Below, one piece after another: positions 23,270 to 32,700 of a stretch of 50,001 bases of DNA (position 1 is its first letter; each line of letters opens with the position of its first letter). Below the pieces are notes generated by a model that was given only the letters and a program-made list of their open reading frames with translations, was not told where the DNA came from and did no database searches. The stretch spans positions 1-50,001 of the forward strand of contig JAKISW010000022.1 in the NCBI GenBank assembly GCA_021648375.1, read 5' to 3'. The position numbers and the translations under genes were made by a program. Source of the stretch: Devosiaceae bacterium. GTDB lineage: Bacteria > Pseudomonadota > Alphaproteobacteria > Rhizobiales > Devosiaceae.

Positions 23270-24556
23270 ATGGACCAGATAAATCATCTTTGCCGCGACT
23301 GCTTTAAGGAATTTGTTGATATTACAACAGGTTCTCGCTGCCCTGATTGCGCATCAACGCGTACAATTGCCCATGAGGAACTCCACAGTCTTTCCATGGC
23401 CCATGTAGATTGTGATGCGTTTTTTGCCTCGGTGGAAAAGCGAGATAACCCTTCCCTGATCGACAAGCCGGTTATCATCGGGGGTGGGCAGCGCGGGGTG
23501 GTTGCCACTTGTTGCTATATTGCCCGCATGAGCGGCATTCATTCTGCAATGCCCATGTTCACAGCGATAAAAAAATGCCCCGAAGCAATTATAATTCGCC
23601 CTGACTTGAAAAAATATTCCTCCGTTTCAAAACAAATTCACCAATTGATGAATACTTTGACACCTGAGGTTGAGCCGCTTTCCATTGATGAGGCATTTCT
23701 TGACCTGTCCGGAACTACAAAAATGCACAAGGCGTCACCGGCAAAGACCCTGGCCAGATTTGCCAAAAAAATAGAGGATGAAATTGGCGTTTCCGTTTCT
23801 ATCGGCCTCTCCCACAACAAATTTTTGGCCAAAATCGCCTCCGACCTGGACAAGCCACGCGGCATGGCACTGATCGGAAAATCCGAAACAATGAAGTTTT
23901 TAGCCCCAAAACCAATTTCAATCATTTATGGGGTCGGAAAAATATTTACAAAAACCCTCAAAGAAGATGGGTTTGTAAATATTGGCCAGTTACAAAATCA
24001 CGATCAAAACGATCTTATTCGCCGTTATGGCGATATGGGCGCGCGCCTTTCTCGCCTAAGCAAGGGGGAAGATCATCGAGCTATCTCAACGAGACAAAAG
24101 GTTAAATCCGTTTCCAACGAAACCACGTTTGGCAAAGATATTTCTCTGATTGACCCCCTCTCCTTTCATCTGTTGGGTCTTTGCGAAAAAACTTCTGAAC
24201 GCATGAAAAAGCAAAATCTGGTGGGACATACTGTTACTTTGAAACTAAAATCCTCCACCTTTAAATCCATAACCCGCGCCCGCCATTTATCTCTGCCAAC
24301 TCAATTGGCCCATGTGATTTATGAAACAGCCTATTCTCTGTTGGAAAAAGAAGTTCACGGCATCAAATTTCGCCTTATCGGCATTGGAATAAGCGGTCTT
24401 GAAAAATCCACAGCCGAAGACCCAACGGATCTTTTAGAGCCAAAATTCGCTCGCAATGCCGCCGTTGAAAGAGCCATGGACAAGGTGCGCGATAAATTTG
24501 GCTCAAAAGCAGTTGTCAGGGGCAAAATTTACCGGCAAAAAGAAACAAAGCGCTAG
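23270..24556 (+). CDS. dinB: DNA polymerase IV (DinB) with N-terminal zinc-ribbon extension
   Basis: A Y-family translesion polymerase, 428 residues. An extension of about 40 residues carries two cysteine pairs (CRDC at 8-11 and CPDC at 24-27), probably a zinc ribbon; this extension is common in alphaproteobacterial DinB. The polymerase core begins MAHVDCDAFFASVEKRDNP (first metal Asp pair) and continues GGQRGVVATCCYIAR, and EPLSIDEAFLDLSGT (catalytic Asp-Glu). Helix-hairpin-helix GVGKIFTKTLKEDGF and the little-finger domain follow. No obvious LexA box is seen upstream. The C-terminus ends RGKIYRQKETKR without a clear beta-clamp motif, although one could be internal. Confidence 0.94.
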   Translation: MDQINHLCRDCFKEFVDITTGSRCPDCASTRTIAHEELHSLSMAHVDCDAFFASVEKRDNPSLIDKPVIIGGGQRGVVATCCYIARMSGIHSAMPMFTAIKKCPEAIIIRPDLKKYSSVSKQIHQLMNTLTPEVEPLSIDEAFLDLSGTTKMHKASPAKTLARFAKKIEDEIGVSVSIGLSHNKFLAKIASDLDKPRGMALIGKSETMKFLAPKPISIIYGVGKIFTKTLKEDGFVNIGQLQNHDQNDLIRRYGDMGARLSRLSKGEDHRAISTRQKVKSVSNETTFGKDISLIDPLSFHLLGLCEKTSERMKKQNLVGHTVTLKLKSSTFKSITRARHLSLPTQLAHVIYETAYSLLEKEVHGIKFRLIGIGISGLEKSTAEDPTDLLEPKFARNAAVERAMDKVRDKFGSKAVVRGKIYRQKETKR

Positions 24557-24589
24557 TTAAACTTCTAATCCAACCGGAGAACACTTCAC

Positions 24590-25081
24590 ATGAGCACCCC
24601 ACAACAACGGCTTGAAGAGCTAGGACTTTCTTTGCCTGAACTTCTGGCACCCCTCGCATCCTATTCTCCGGTAATGCGCTCTGGGGACCTGCTCTATATT
24701 TCCGGTCAGCTTTCAAGTGATGAAAATGGCATAATCAAAGGCCGCCTTGGTGACAACATTGATGTTGAAACTGCCCAGATGGCTGCAAAAAACTGCGCAC
24801 TTTCCATCCTGTCCCAGATTGCCAACAGCGCCAATATTGGGCTGCAAGACATTCAACAGGTCATAAAATTATCAATATTTGTCGCCAGCACTCCTGATTT
24901 TTATTCCCACCATCTCGTGGCCAATGGCGCTTCGGATTTAATGGTGGAAATTCTGGGAGACAAGGGTAAACATGCCCGCGCCGCTTTTGGCGTTGCAGCC
25001 CTGCCCCTTGGCGCGGTTGTTGAAATTGAAGCCATTGTACAAATTGACCCTTCTCAAATCGACGCTTCTTGGGAAAAATAA
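24590..25081 (+). CDS. RidA (YjgF/YER057c) family protein
   Basis: A 163-residue member of the Rid superfamily, whose best-known members hydrolyse reactive enamine/imine intermediates from PLP enzymes. The form is the longer one with leader QRLEELGLSLPEL, then SYSPVMRSGDLLYISGQLS, and the end segment ARAAFGVAALPLGAVVEIEAIVQI. Arg in HARAAFG occupies the position of the catalytic Arg of RidA, though assignments vary among subfamilies. Start ATG 24590 follows CCGGAG. The following GDPD gene begins 16 bases after its stop, so the four genes RidA-GDPD-acyltransferase-HIT appear to be one transcript. Confidence 0.88.
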   Translation: MSTPQQRLEELGLSLPELLAPLASYSPVMRSGDLLYISGQLSSDENGIIKGRLGDNIDVETAQMAAKNCALSILSQIANSANIGLQDIQQVIKLSIFVASTPDFYSHHLVANGASDLMVEILGDKGKHARAAFGVAALPLGAVVEIEAIVQIDPSQIDASWEK

Positions 25082-25097
25082 ACCGGGAAAACAATCA

Positions 25098-25892
25098 GTG
25101 ACAGTTCTTGAAAAAACCTTTGCGCACCCCATTGCCCACCGTGGTCTTCATGACCGATCAAAAGGGGTAATCGAAAATTCTGCCAGCGCCTTTTCCCATG
25201 CCATCAAGGCCGGCTACGCCATCGAAACTGATCTGCAATTAAGTGGCGATGCACAAGCATTAGTTTTCCATGATGACAAATTAGATCGGCTGACCAGGCA
25301 GACCGGAGCAGTTTCACAACTCAGCGCCGGACAGTTGACACGCATTCGTCTCACCGCCAGCAAAAAAAAAGAAAGTCCGCAAACATTTCCCCAAATGCTT
25401 GAGCAGGTTAATGGAGCAGTACCACTGGTGGTGGAACTCAAAAATCAAAAAACACTCAATTCTGATAAAAGCGACCCTGACGCAAATCTGGCCTTGGCAA
25501 AAGCTGCCGTTATGGCTGCCAAAAATTATGAGGGACCTCTGGTTTTCAAATCATTTTACCCTCAAATGCTGCAAAATTTGCGTCAGGAGGGTTTTGGCGG
25601 ACCCATTGGAATAATCATTACCAAACTCCTCCCAAAAAGCCCTATGTTTAGCCAAACCAGTGCCCTTGAACGCTTTGCCATTCATAATCTGTTGCATTAT
25701 CCCGTTACAAAATTTGATTTTATTTCCTGCAATTATAAAAACCTTGATTTGCCCGCTGTGCGCCTGCTCAGAAAATTTGGGTTTAAAACCATGACATGGA
25801 CTGTTTCATCCTTTGAAATTGAACAAAAAACCCGCACTCATGCCGATCAGCTGGTTTTTGAAAACTACCTTCCCTATCGTGCAAAAACCTAA
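25098..25892 (+). CDS. Glycerophosphodiester phosphodiesterase
   Basis: A GDPD-family TIM-barrel enzyme that splits glycerophosphodiesters into glycerol 3-phosphate and an alcohol. 264 residues from GTG 25098. The frame runs back into the RidA gene to 24972, but the protein homology starts at HPIAHRG. Active-site motifs: AHRGLHD (first His), ENSASAFSHAIKAGYAIETDLQLSGD (metal Glu and Asp), LVFHDDKLDRLT (second His) and PLVVELKNQ (Glu). No signal peptide is visible, so it is probably cytoplasmic (UgpQ-like). The end overlaps the next gene by 14 bases. Confidence 0.9.
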   Translation: MTVLEKTFAHPIAHRGLHDRSKGVIENSASAFSHAIKAGYAIETDLQLSGDAQALVFHDDKLDRLTRQTGAVSQLSAGQLTRIRLTASKKKESPQTFPQMLEQVNGAVPLVVELKNQKTLNSDKSDPDANLALAKAAVMAAKNYEGPLVFKSFYPQMLQNLRQEGFGGPIGIIITKLLPKSPMFSQTSALERFAIHNLLHYPVTKFDFISCNYKNLDLPAVRLLRKFGFKTMTWTVSSFEIEQKTRTHADQLVFENYLPYRAKT

Positions 25893-27066
25893 ATTAACAG
25901 CACAGATCATCTCTGCAACCAGTGCTATAAAGGCATCGATTTGGGATAATTTGAGCAGCCAAAATCAGGAAAAAACATCAAACCCGTTTTTAAGCCACGC
26001 CTTTTTTCTAAGCCTTGAGCAATCAGGCAGCGCCACTAAAGAAACCGGATGGCTACCCCAACATATTCTGCTGGAACAAGATGAAAAGCCGGTGGCGCTA
26101 ATGCCTTTGTTCCTAAAATCTCATTCCATGGGCGAATATGTTTTTGATCATGCCTGGGCTGATGCTCTGGAAAGGGCTGGAGCGCCCTATTATCCAAAAC
26201 TGCAATCCTCAATTCCCTTTACCCCGGTAAGTGCCCCCAAATTACTGGTACCAGATGGCAATGAAACCTATAAATCCGCCCTGCTTGAAACCGCTCAACA
26301 ATTGGCATCTCACCATGGCGCATCTTCGGTCCATGCGACTTTTGTCGGTGAGAAAGAAGAAAAACTGGCAAAAACCAATGGCTGGCTGGTGCGCAACGAT
26401 ATTCAGTTTCACTGGAAAAATAAAAACTATGCCAGTTTTGAAGATTTTCTTGGCACCCTAACCTCCCGCAAAAGAAAGCTAATTCGTTCCGAGAGAAAAA
26501 AATCACGGGCAGATGGCATAAAAATATCATGGCTTAAAGGCGCAGAAATTAAAGAACACCATTGGGACAGTTTTTTTGAATTTTATCAGGATACCGGAGC
26601 CAGAAAATGGGGCCAACCATATCTCAATCGAAGTTTTTTTTCTTATCTTTCTCAAAATATGCCGCAAAACCTGTTGCTGATGCTGGCCTCTGAGGGCGAC
26701 AATTTCATCGCTGGAGCGTTAAATTTTATCGGCCATGACAAATTATTCGGGCGCTATTGGGGCTGCACAAAACACGTACCGTTTTTACATTTTGAACTCT
26801 GCTATTATCAGGCCATGGATTATGCAATTGCCACCGGAATTAAAACCGTCGAAGCTGGCGCTCAGGGAGAACATAAACTAGCCCGTGGTTATGTACCAAC
26901 CACAACCCGCTCCATTCACTGGCTGCAAAATCCTGACCTGCATTTAGCTGTAAAAGACTATCTGGACCATGAAATGCAAATAATTTCGCAAAACCACCAG
27001 ATTCTTGATAAATCCACCCCATTCAAATCAAAGCCCAATCAAAATGACAAACAGGGAAAATCATGA
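25879..27066 (+). CDS. FemAB/GNAT-like acyltransferase (DUF482, peptidogalycan biosynthesis-type)
   Basis: A protein of about 395 residues from the double-GNAT-fold family formerly DUF482. Its members are annotated as peptidogalycan biosynthesis proteins, but their reaction is not established. Landmarks: NPFLSHAFFLSLEQSGS...GWLPQHILLEQ near the start, SSVHATFVGEKE, FLGTLTSRKRKLIRSERKK around 195-213, and the C-terminal LFGRYWGC...HFELCYYQAMDYAIATGIKTVEAGAQGEHKLARGY. The best start is GTG 25879, overlapping the GDPD stop; 25813 lies deep inside GDPD and is unlikely. It overlaps the HIT gene with ATGA. Tight coupling hints at a shared pathway, unproven. Confidence 0.82.
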   Translation: MQKPKLTAQIISATSAIKASIWDNLSSQNQEKTSNPFLSHAFFLSLEQSGSATKETGWLPQHILLEQDEKPVALMPLFLKSHSMGEYVFDHAWADALERAGAPYYPKLQSSIPFTPVSAPKLLVPDGNETYKSALLETAQQLASHHGASSVHATFVGEKEEKLAKTNGWLVRNDIQFHWKNKNYASFEDFLGTLTSRKRKLIRSERKKSRADGIKISWLKGAEIKEHHWDSFFEFYQDTGARKWGQPYLNRSFFSYLSQNMPQNLLLMLASEGDNFIAGALNFIGHDKLFGRYWGCTKHVPFLHFELCYYQAMDYAIATGIKTVEAGAQGEHKLARGYVPTTTRSIHWLQNPDLHLAVKDYLDHEMQIISQNHQILDKSTPFKSKPNQNDKQGKS

Positions 27067-27506
27067 ACGAGAAAAACGCCAATACCTATCAGGATGACAA
27101 TATTTTCGCCCAGATTTTGAGTGGGAAAATACCATCGGTAAAATTATTTGAAACCGATAATTGCCTTGCCATTCTGGATGCCTTTCCCCAGTCAAAAGGC
27201 CATGCGCTGATTATCCCAAAAAACCCTTCCCGAAATCTTTTAGACGCTGATCCAGTGCAATTGGCAAAAATTTTACCTGAAGTGCAAAAGCTGGCAATTG
27301 CCTTAAAAGCTGCCCTAAATTCCGACGGTATCAAAGTGGCCCAATTTAATGAAACCGCCGCCGGTCAAACAGTGTTTCACCTGCATTTTCACATCATTCC
27401 AACCTATGAGGGCATAGAACTAGGCAAGCACGCCTCTGAAATGGCCGACACGGATGAACTGGAGGCAACAGCTAAAAAAATCCGTGCGGAGCTTGCTAAA
27501 CTATAG
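27063..27506 (+). CDS. HIT family (histidine triad) nucleotide hydrolase
   Basis: A 147-residue HIT protein that cleaves nucleoside phosphoramidates or dinucleotides. The active-site triad is FHLHFHIIPT (His-x-His-x-His) near residue 105. The upstream half has IFAQILSGKIPSVKLFETDNCLAILDAFPQSKGHALIIPK, the standard nucleotide-binding strand set. The C-terminal helix is TDELEATAKKIRAEL. The ATG overlaps the preceding stop (ATGA). It is last in the four-gene string and converges on clpA. Confidence 0.93.
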   Translation: MNEKNANTYQDDNIFAQILSGKIPSVKLFETDNCLAILDAFPQSKGHALIIPKNPSRNLLDADPVQLAKILPEVQKLAIALKAALNSDGIKVAQFNETAAGQTVFHLHFHIIPTYEGIELGKHASEMADTDELEATAKKIRAELAKL

Positions 27507-27534
27507 GTTTAGAAAACTCCGCCAACAAATTGAA

Positions 27535-27560
27535 AAGCCCAGGGCTTAGTTTGATTGTTT
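27535..27560 (+). terminator. Weak terminator-like hairpin between HIT and clpA
   Basis: AAGCCC-A-GGGCTT (27535-27547) followed by AGTTTGATTGTTTT. The loop is too short for a classic hairpin without opening a base pair. The segment from 27543 (GGCTTAGTTTGATTGTTTT) is duplicated from 27564, running into the 3' end of clpA. Confidence 0.35.
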
Positions 27561-27566
27561 TAAGGC

Positions 27567-29930
27567 TTAGTTTGATTCTTTTTTGGGTTTTGCTCGCACT
27601 TTTGCCTTGGGCTTAGCGCCGGTTTTAGGCCCGGTAATTGCCTTGGGTCGGGCCGGAGATAGTGGAACTGCAACAAGTTCTAATCTTGCTTCATCTCCCA
27701 CTCCAACAACCGCAACTTTCACCGTGCCACCCTTGGTCAATTGCCCAAACAACACGTCTTCAGCCAGCGGCTTTTTCACATGCTCCTGAATAACTCGCCC
27801 TAAAGGACGCGCACCCATGGTTTCGCTATAACCGCGCTCTGCCAGCCAGTCAGCGGCTTCTTTGGTCAAAGAAATTGAAATATTTTTCTCCGCCAACTGT
27901 GTTTCCAACTGCAAAATGAATTTCTCCACAATCCGATGCACCACATTTCTCGGCAACGGATTAAACGAAATAATCGCATCAAGACGATTGCGAAATTCCG
28001 GCGAAAACATGCGATTTATGGCTTCTTCATCATCACCTTGCTGGCGAGTACGACCAAACCCGATTGGAGCTTTTTCCATCTCGCTGGCCCCCACATTAGA
28101 AGTCATGATCAAAATCACATTGCGAAAATCCACCGATTTTCCATTATTGTCCGTCAGCTTGCCGTGATCCATCACCTGCAACAAAATATTGAACAGATCC
28201 GGGTGGGCTTTTTCCACCTCATCCAGCAAAACCACACAATGGGGATTTTGATCCACCCCATCAGTCAGCAATCCACCCTGATCAAAACCCACATATCCCG
28301 GAGGAGCGCCAATCAAACGCGAAACCGTATGACGCTCCATATATTCAGACATGTCAAACCGTAAAACTTCAACTCCCAGCGTATCGGCTAATTGTTGAGC
28401 CATTTCGGTTTTGCCAACCCCGGTCGGGCCGGTAAACAAATATGATCCAATGGGTTTTTCCGGCTCGCGCAACCCAGCCCGGGCCAGCTTGATAGCCGAT
28501 GAAAGCGCCTCGATTGCCCCATCCTGTCCAAAAACCACAAGTTTAAGATTGCTTTCAAGATTGGCCAGCAATTCCGCATCAGTGCGCGAAACCGAACGCG
28601 GCGGAATGCGCGCGATCAGGGCGATAGTTTCTTCAATATCGCTGACCCCGATTACCTTTTTGCGCTTGTCTGGAGCAACCAGCATCTGCGCTGCTCCCGT
28701 TTCATCAACCACATCAATAGCCTTGTCGGGCAATTTGCGATCATTGATATAGCGCGCTGAAAGTTCAACCGCCGCCTGAATGGCATCATTGGTATACTTA
28801 ACCTTATGGAAGTCCTCGAAATATTGTTTTAAGCCCTTCATGATGGCAATGGCATCTGGCACGCTTGGCTCAATAACATCAATTTTTTGGAACCGGCGCA
28901 CCAAAGCCCGATCCTTTTCAAAAAACTGGCGATATTCCTTATAAGTCGTTGATCCTATACACCTTATGTCACCAGAAGCCAGAGCAGGCTTGAGCAGGTT
29001 CGAAGCATCAAGAGCGCCCCCAGATGTTGATCCGGCACCAATAACCGTATGAATTTCATCAATAAACAGCACAATATTAGGGCGCTCTTCCAGCTCTTTC
29101 ATCACCGCTTTTAAACGCTCTTCAAAATCGCCACGATAACGGGTTCCCGCCAATAGGGTTCCCATATCCAGGGAATGAATTTCCACGCCCTCAAGGACTT
29201 CAGGCACATCCCCCTCAACAATTTTACGGGCCAGACCTTCGGCAATGGCAGTTTTTCCCACACCCGCATCGCCCACATATAAAGGATTGTTTTTTGAACG
29301 ACGGCACAGAACCTGAATGGTGCGTTTTAGCTCAGTTTCACGCCCGATCAGGGGATCAATTTTTCCGTTTTTAGCTTTTTCATTCAGGTTTATGCAATAT
29401 TCGCCAAGAGCAGATTTTTTTTCGGTTGGCGTATCATCGTCATCGTTTTGCTCATCCCCAAGACCAGAGATTTCATGGTCAGAGAAACTACTGGTTTTTG
29501 CAATGCCGTGGGAAATAAAGTTGACCGCGTCCAATCGGGTCATATCCTGCTGCTCAAGAAAATATGCCGCGTGACTTTCCCTCTCGGCAAAAATCGCCAC
29601 CAGCACATTTGCCCCGCTCACCTCATCGCGCTGTGAGGATTGCACATGAATAACAGCCCGCTGAATCACCCGTTGAAACGCCGCTGTATAGCGGGTTTCA
29701 TTCAAATCCGGCCCCTCTACACTTTCCAGCTCTTCGTCTAAAAACTTAATCAGATTGCGGCGCAAATCCATAAGATGCACTTCACACCCGCTCATCACCA
29801 TCAGAGCTTCCCGATCATCCATAAGTGCCAGCAACAGATGCTCAAGAGTGGCAAACTCGTGACTGCGCTCACGGGCAAAATTCATTGCATTATGCAGGGT
29901 TTTTTCAAGTCCGGTGGAGAAAGAAGGCAT
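27567..29930 (-). CDS. clpA: ATP-dependent Clp protease ATP-binding subunit ClpA
   Basis: An AAA+ unfoldase feeding ClpP, including N-end rule substrates handed over by ClpS. 787 residues. Two Clp_N repeats (about 1-140) begin TGLEKTLHNAMNFARERSHEFATLEHLLLAL. AAA-1 has Walker A GDAGVGKT and Walker B IVLFIDEIHTVIG; AAA-2 has GPTGVGKTEMAQQL and CVVLLDEVEKAHPD. There is no long middle domain, which separates it from ClpB/ClpC. The C-terminal tail is Lys/Pro-rich (PKTGAKPKAKVRAKPKKES), longer than in E. coli. It lies 12 bases downstream of clpS, so both are co-transcribed. Confidence 0.96.
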   Translation of the reverse strand: MPSFSTGLEKTLHNAMNFARERSHEFATLEHLLLALMDDREALMVMSGCEVHLMDLRRNLIKFLDEELESVEGPDLNETRYTAAFQRVIQRAVIHVQSSQRDEVSGANVLVAIFAERESHAAYFLEQQDMTRLDAVNFISHGIAKTSSFSDHEISGLGDEQNDDDDTPTEKKSALGEYCINLNEKAKNGKIDPLIGRETELKRTIQVLCRRSKNNPLYVGDAGVGKTAIAEGLARKIVEGDVPEVLEGVEIHSLDMGTLLAGTRYRGDFEERLKAVMKELEERPNIVLFIDEIHTVIGAGSTSGGALDASNLLKPALASGDIRCIGSTTYKEYRQFFEKDRALVRRFQKIDVIEPSVPDAIAIMKGLKQYFEDFHKVKYTNDAIQAAVELSARYINDRKLPDKAIDVVDETGAAQMLVAPDKRKKVIGVSDIEETIALIARIPPRSVSRTDAELLANLESNLKLVVFGQDGAIEALSSAIKLARAGLREPEKPIGSYLFTGPTGVGKTEMAQQLADTLGVEVLRFDMSEYMERHTVSRLIGAPPGYVGFDQGGLLTDGVDQNPHCVVLLDEVEKAHPDLFNILLQVMDHGKLTDNNGKSVDFRNVILIMTSNVGASEMEKAPIGFGRTRQQGDDEEAINRMFSPEFRNRLDAIISFNPLPRNVVHRIVEKFILQLETQLAEKNISISLTKEAADWLAERGYSETMGARPLGRVIQEHVKKPLAEDVLFGQLTKGGTVKVAVVGVGDEARLELVAVPLSPARPKAITGPKTGAKPKAKVRAKPKKESN

Positions 29931-29942
29931 AAATATATCCTG

Positions 29943-30374
29943 TTATTTTTTTTCCATTACACATTGCAACGGATGTTGGCTTTTTTGCGCCGCATCCATC
30001 ACCAGCATTACTTTTGTTTCAGCTACCTCATAGGGAAAAACTCCGCACTCCCCGACACCATTCATATGTACATGCATCATGATTTTTTGAGCTTCGTCAC
30101 TGGTTTTATTAAAAATATCCATCAACACCACCACGACGAACTCCTGGGGAGTAAAATCATCATTCAGCAATAAGACCCGATAGAGGCTGGGTCGTTTGGT
30201 TTTGGTGCGAACTTTTGTTGCAACACCAATCCCCAAGTCACCGTCCCCATCATCAGAATTGTTCTGATTTGAACCAACTCCAAAAGTATCGTGATATTTT
30301 TTAATATCAAAAATACAATCGGCACCGATTTTGCCACCATATAAATTTGAAGGAAAAGTCTTCTCAATTGTCAT
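29943..30374 (-). CDS. clpS: ATP-dependent Clp protease adapter ClpS
   Basis: An adapter that binds N-degron residues and delivers substrates to ClpA. The core from about residue 62 reads PSLYRVLLLNDDFTPQEFVVVVLMDIFNKT, with the N-degron pocket Asp pair in NDD, then IMMHVHMNGVGECGVFPYEVAETKV. The 143 residues exceed the usual 105-120 because of an N-terminal extension (about 1-45) containing the acidic NSDDGDGDLGIG. ATG 30374 is the only reasonable start I see, though its ribosome binding site is weak. The 273 bases upstream hold no gene; they must contain the clpS promoter and, divergently, that of the carboxypeptidase. Confidence 0.93.
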   Translation of the reverse strand: MTIEKTFPSNLYGGKIGADCIFDIKKYHDTFGVGSNQNNSDDGDGDLGIGVATKVRTKTKRPSLYRVLLLNDDFTPQEFVVVVLMDIFNKTSDEAQKIMMHVHMNGVGECGVFPYEVAETKVMLVMDAAQKSQHPLQCVMEKK

Positions 30375-30647
30375 TAATTCGCTCGGCTATTCATTTTTCT
30401 CATGTTCAATTCCATTATGTAAGAAATTTGATGGCATTGTTAAGGGGCAAAATCTTTTTTTACGCCCCATAAACAAAGTTTATACTTTCTCAAAAAAATA
30501 TTTGCATTTTTACAAGTTCGTAACGCCAGCTCTATATCCTTCTTTTCAGTAGCAGGGTTTAGCGTATTTTTTGATGCGCTTTTCTTGAAGTATTTTTGTT
30601 GCGGACATGCGTACCTGTCCGTTTTAGTTGAGTTGGAGTAAGGGCCT

Positions 30648-32345
30648 TTGTCCTATAAAGCTGTTTCACAGCAAGCCGGTGTCGGCTTGCGCGTTTTATT
30701 TGCGCGCACAATACTAACCTGTTTTTTTGTTGTAGCAGCCCTGCTTACCCTTGGGCAAACCGGTGCACGCGCCGATGTGCCACGTGCTTATGCAGGTATC
30801 GTAGTCGATGCCAAAACCGGCAACACCCTTTATTCATATGCTGCAGATTCTTTGCGTTACCCGGCCTCCATCACCAAGGTTATGACCCTTTATGTATTGT
30901 TTCAGGAGTTGAAGGCCGGTCGCATGACCCTTTCAACCCGGCTCAATGTTTCAAGAAACGCCACTCGTGCAGTGCCCACAAAATTAAACGTGCGTGCAGG
31001 CGCCACTATCAAAGTTGAAGACGCCATCAAAGCGCTGATTATTGTTTCAGCCAATGACGTCGCAAGAGTTGTTGCGGAAAATATTTCCGGCAGCGAAAGT
31101 GAATTTGCCAAACGCATGACCCGCACAGCCCGCGCCCTTGGCATGTCACGCACAACTTATGCCAACGCCTCGGGCCTTCCCAATACTTCTCAGGTGACAA
31201 CCGCCCGCGATCAGGCTCGACTGGGCATGGCGATTTTTCAACATTTTCCAGAATATTATGATTATTTTCAAAAGCGCAGCTTTAGGTATGGCGGTCGCAA
31301 TTATGGTTCATACAATCGCCTGCTGGGCCAAAATGGCGTCGATGGCATTAAAACCGGCTATATTCGCGCCTCCGGCTATAACCTGTTGACCGCAGCCAGA
31401 AAAAACAATCGTCATATTGTTGTTGTCGGAATGGGATTTAACACCGGTGCCGCGCGTAACGCCAAGGTTAGAAACCTGATCACCACCTATATGGGGCGGG
31501 CAAGACGCGGCAGCTATTGGCGGCAGGCCGCAATTCCAGCGATTGGCGCACAAGGCTCAGGCAACAATTATGCCGTGGCACAAAATGTTCCGGTAGTTCC
31601 CGCCCCGCGTCCACCCGGCCGTGACAACAATCCAAATAACGATAATGGGATTGCCGTAAGAGCCCCATCATCAGTTCATCAGCGTACCGATCAGCCAATA
31701 GTATTGCTGGCAACAGCTCCAAATCCTGCTGCACCAAGCCCTGCTGTTCGCAACAATAATGAAACGGTTGCGGTTGCAACTCTCTTGCCAACAGAGCTGA
31801 TACCGCAAAATGCTGTGCAGGCCGCCACAATTACAGCTAACGGGTCCCTTCAGGGTCAGCGAAGGCAACCTGTAGATATAATTGGCGCATGGATCAGCGA
31901 CAACTTTACCCTTGGTTCCAGACGCACCGGCCAATTGCAAAACAGCGGCGTTGCCACACTTTTACCTCCAATTGCTATCGGTAATGCTTCGGGTGGAAGT
32001 GCTTCAGGACAAACAATCGACCTGATGACATCGGCAAGCATTTCAGCCAACGCAGGCAGCCCTGCTGATCCCGGAGCAGGCGCAACCGATCACACTGTAT
32101 CACCAATCTGGGTTGTTCAGATCGGAGCACCTCCAAGCTCTCAGGCAGCTCAGGAAATGCTGAGCGATGCCACCAGCAAAATTTCAGCCCTTGGCAATTA
32201 CCGCTCCTATGTGGAGCAATTCAATAAAACCGGACAGACTTACTTTAGAGCCAGATTTACCGGTTTTGCCGAGCGCCAGCAGGCAGTCAACATGTGTGAA
32301 GAAATCAAACAAAACAATATCAGCTGCCTTGCAGTTCAAAGTTGA
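30648..32345 (+). CDS. D-alanyl-D-alanine carboxypeptidase with C-terminal SPOR domain
   Basis: A penicillin-binding protein of the DacF/PBP5-like S11 family that trims pentapeptide stems in periplasmic peptidoglycan. 565 residues. A signal peptide (about 1-44: RTILTCFFVVAALLTLGQTGARA) is followed by the S11 domain with SITK (nucleophile Ser, in YPASITKVMTLY), SAN (IIVSANDVARV) and KTG (DGIKTGYIRASGYN). A long Pro/Asn/Ala-rich linker follows. A SPOR domain at about 485-565 (PIWVVQIGAPPSSQAAQEML...YFRARFTGFAERQQAVNMCEEIK) should target it to denuded glycan at the division site. The start is TTG 30648, with AGTAAGGG upstream; no ATG fits the signal peptide. Confidence 0.93.
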   Translation: MSYKAVSQQAGVGLRVLFARTILTCFFVVAALLTLGQTGARADVPRAYAGIVVDAKTGNTLYSYAADSLRYPASITKVMTLYVLFQELKAGRMTLSTRLNVSRNATRAVPTKLNVRAGATIKVEDAIKALIIVSANDVARVVAENISGSESEFAKRMTRTARALGMSRTTYANASGLPNTSQVTTARDQARLGMAIFQHFPEYYDYFQKRSFRYGGRNYGSYNRLLGQNGVDGIKTGYIRASGYNLLTAARKNNRHIVVVGMGFNTGAARNAKVRNLITTYMGRARRGSYWRQAAIPAIGAQGSGNNYAVAQNVPVVPAPRPPGRDNNPNNDNGIAVRAPSSVHQRTDQPIVLLATAPNPAAPSPAVRNNNETVAVATLLPTELIPQNAVQAATITANGSLQGQRRQPVDIIGAWISDNFTLGSRRTGQLQNSGVATLLPPIAIGNASGGSASGQTIDLMTSASISANAGSPADPGAGATDHTVSPIWVVQIGAPPSSQAAQEMLSDATSKISALGNYRSYVEQFNKTGQTYFRARFTGFAERQQAVNMCEEIKQNNISCLAVQS

Positions 32346-32394
32346 GGCAGCACCAACAGGGAAAAAAAGAGTAATTAGTAACAGGAGTACCCCG

Positions 32395-32700
32395 GTGAGC
32401 AAGTTTTCATCTCTAACCGAATTGTCAAATTTTGTCTCGATATCTGCTGGTGATCAAGCACTATCAGCGCCTGGAAAAAACATCGCTGTCAAAAGCGGTT
32501 TCTGGCAGGCCTATAAAACCGCATCCGCCGCTGGCATAAAACGCTCCCATCCTGCAAAGGTTTCTGACCTTTTGGGCGCAGTGATGGCAATTTCCGCCCG
32601 AACCCGACGCATTATTGTTCCAAAAATTCATATTGAACTTGATGTGTTTACCCCATCGGGCAAACGAGCTGTGCACCTGATTATGGGCACCTATTTCTAA
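32395..32700 (+). CDS. Conserved-looking small protein, 101 residues, unknown function
   Basis: I do not recognise this protein. It begins at GTG 32395, seven bases after AGGAG, and follows the carboxypeptidase by 49 bases on the same strand. The same frame is open back to 32167 inside the upstream gene, which I attribute to chance. The C-terminal two thirds (GFWQAYKTASAAGIKRSHPAKVSDLLGAV, then RTRRIIVPKIHIELDVFTPSGKRAVHLIMGTYF) look folded, with helix then two beta strands. There is no signal peptide or membrane span. Its stop is followed immediately by an interspersed repeat copy. Confidence 0.6.
   Translation: MSKFSSLTELSNFVSISAGDQALSAPGKNIAVKSGFWQAYKTASAAGIKRSHPAKVSDLLGAVMAISARTRRIIVPKIHIELDVFTPSGKRAVHLIMGTYF

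Noticed and set aside
32167..32394. N-terminal extension of the 101-residue protein into the carboxypeptidase gene
   Set aside because: It overlaps the SPOR domain codons in another phase, and a GTG with AGGAG upstream exists at 32395.
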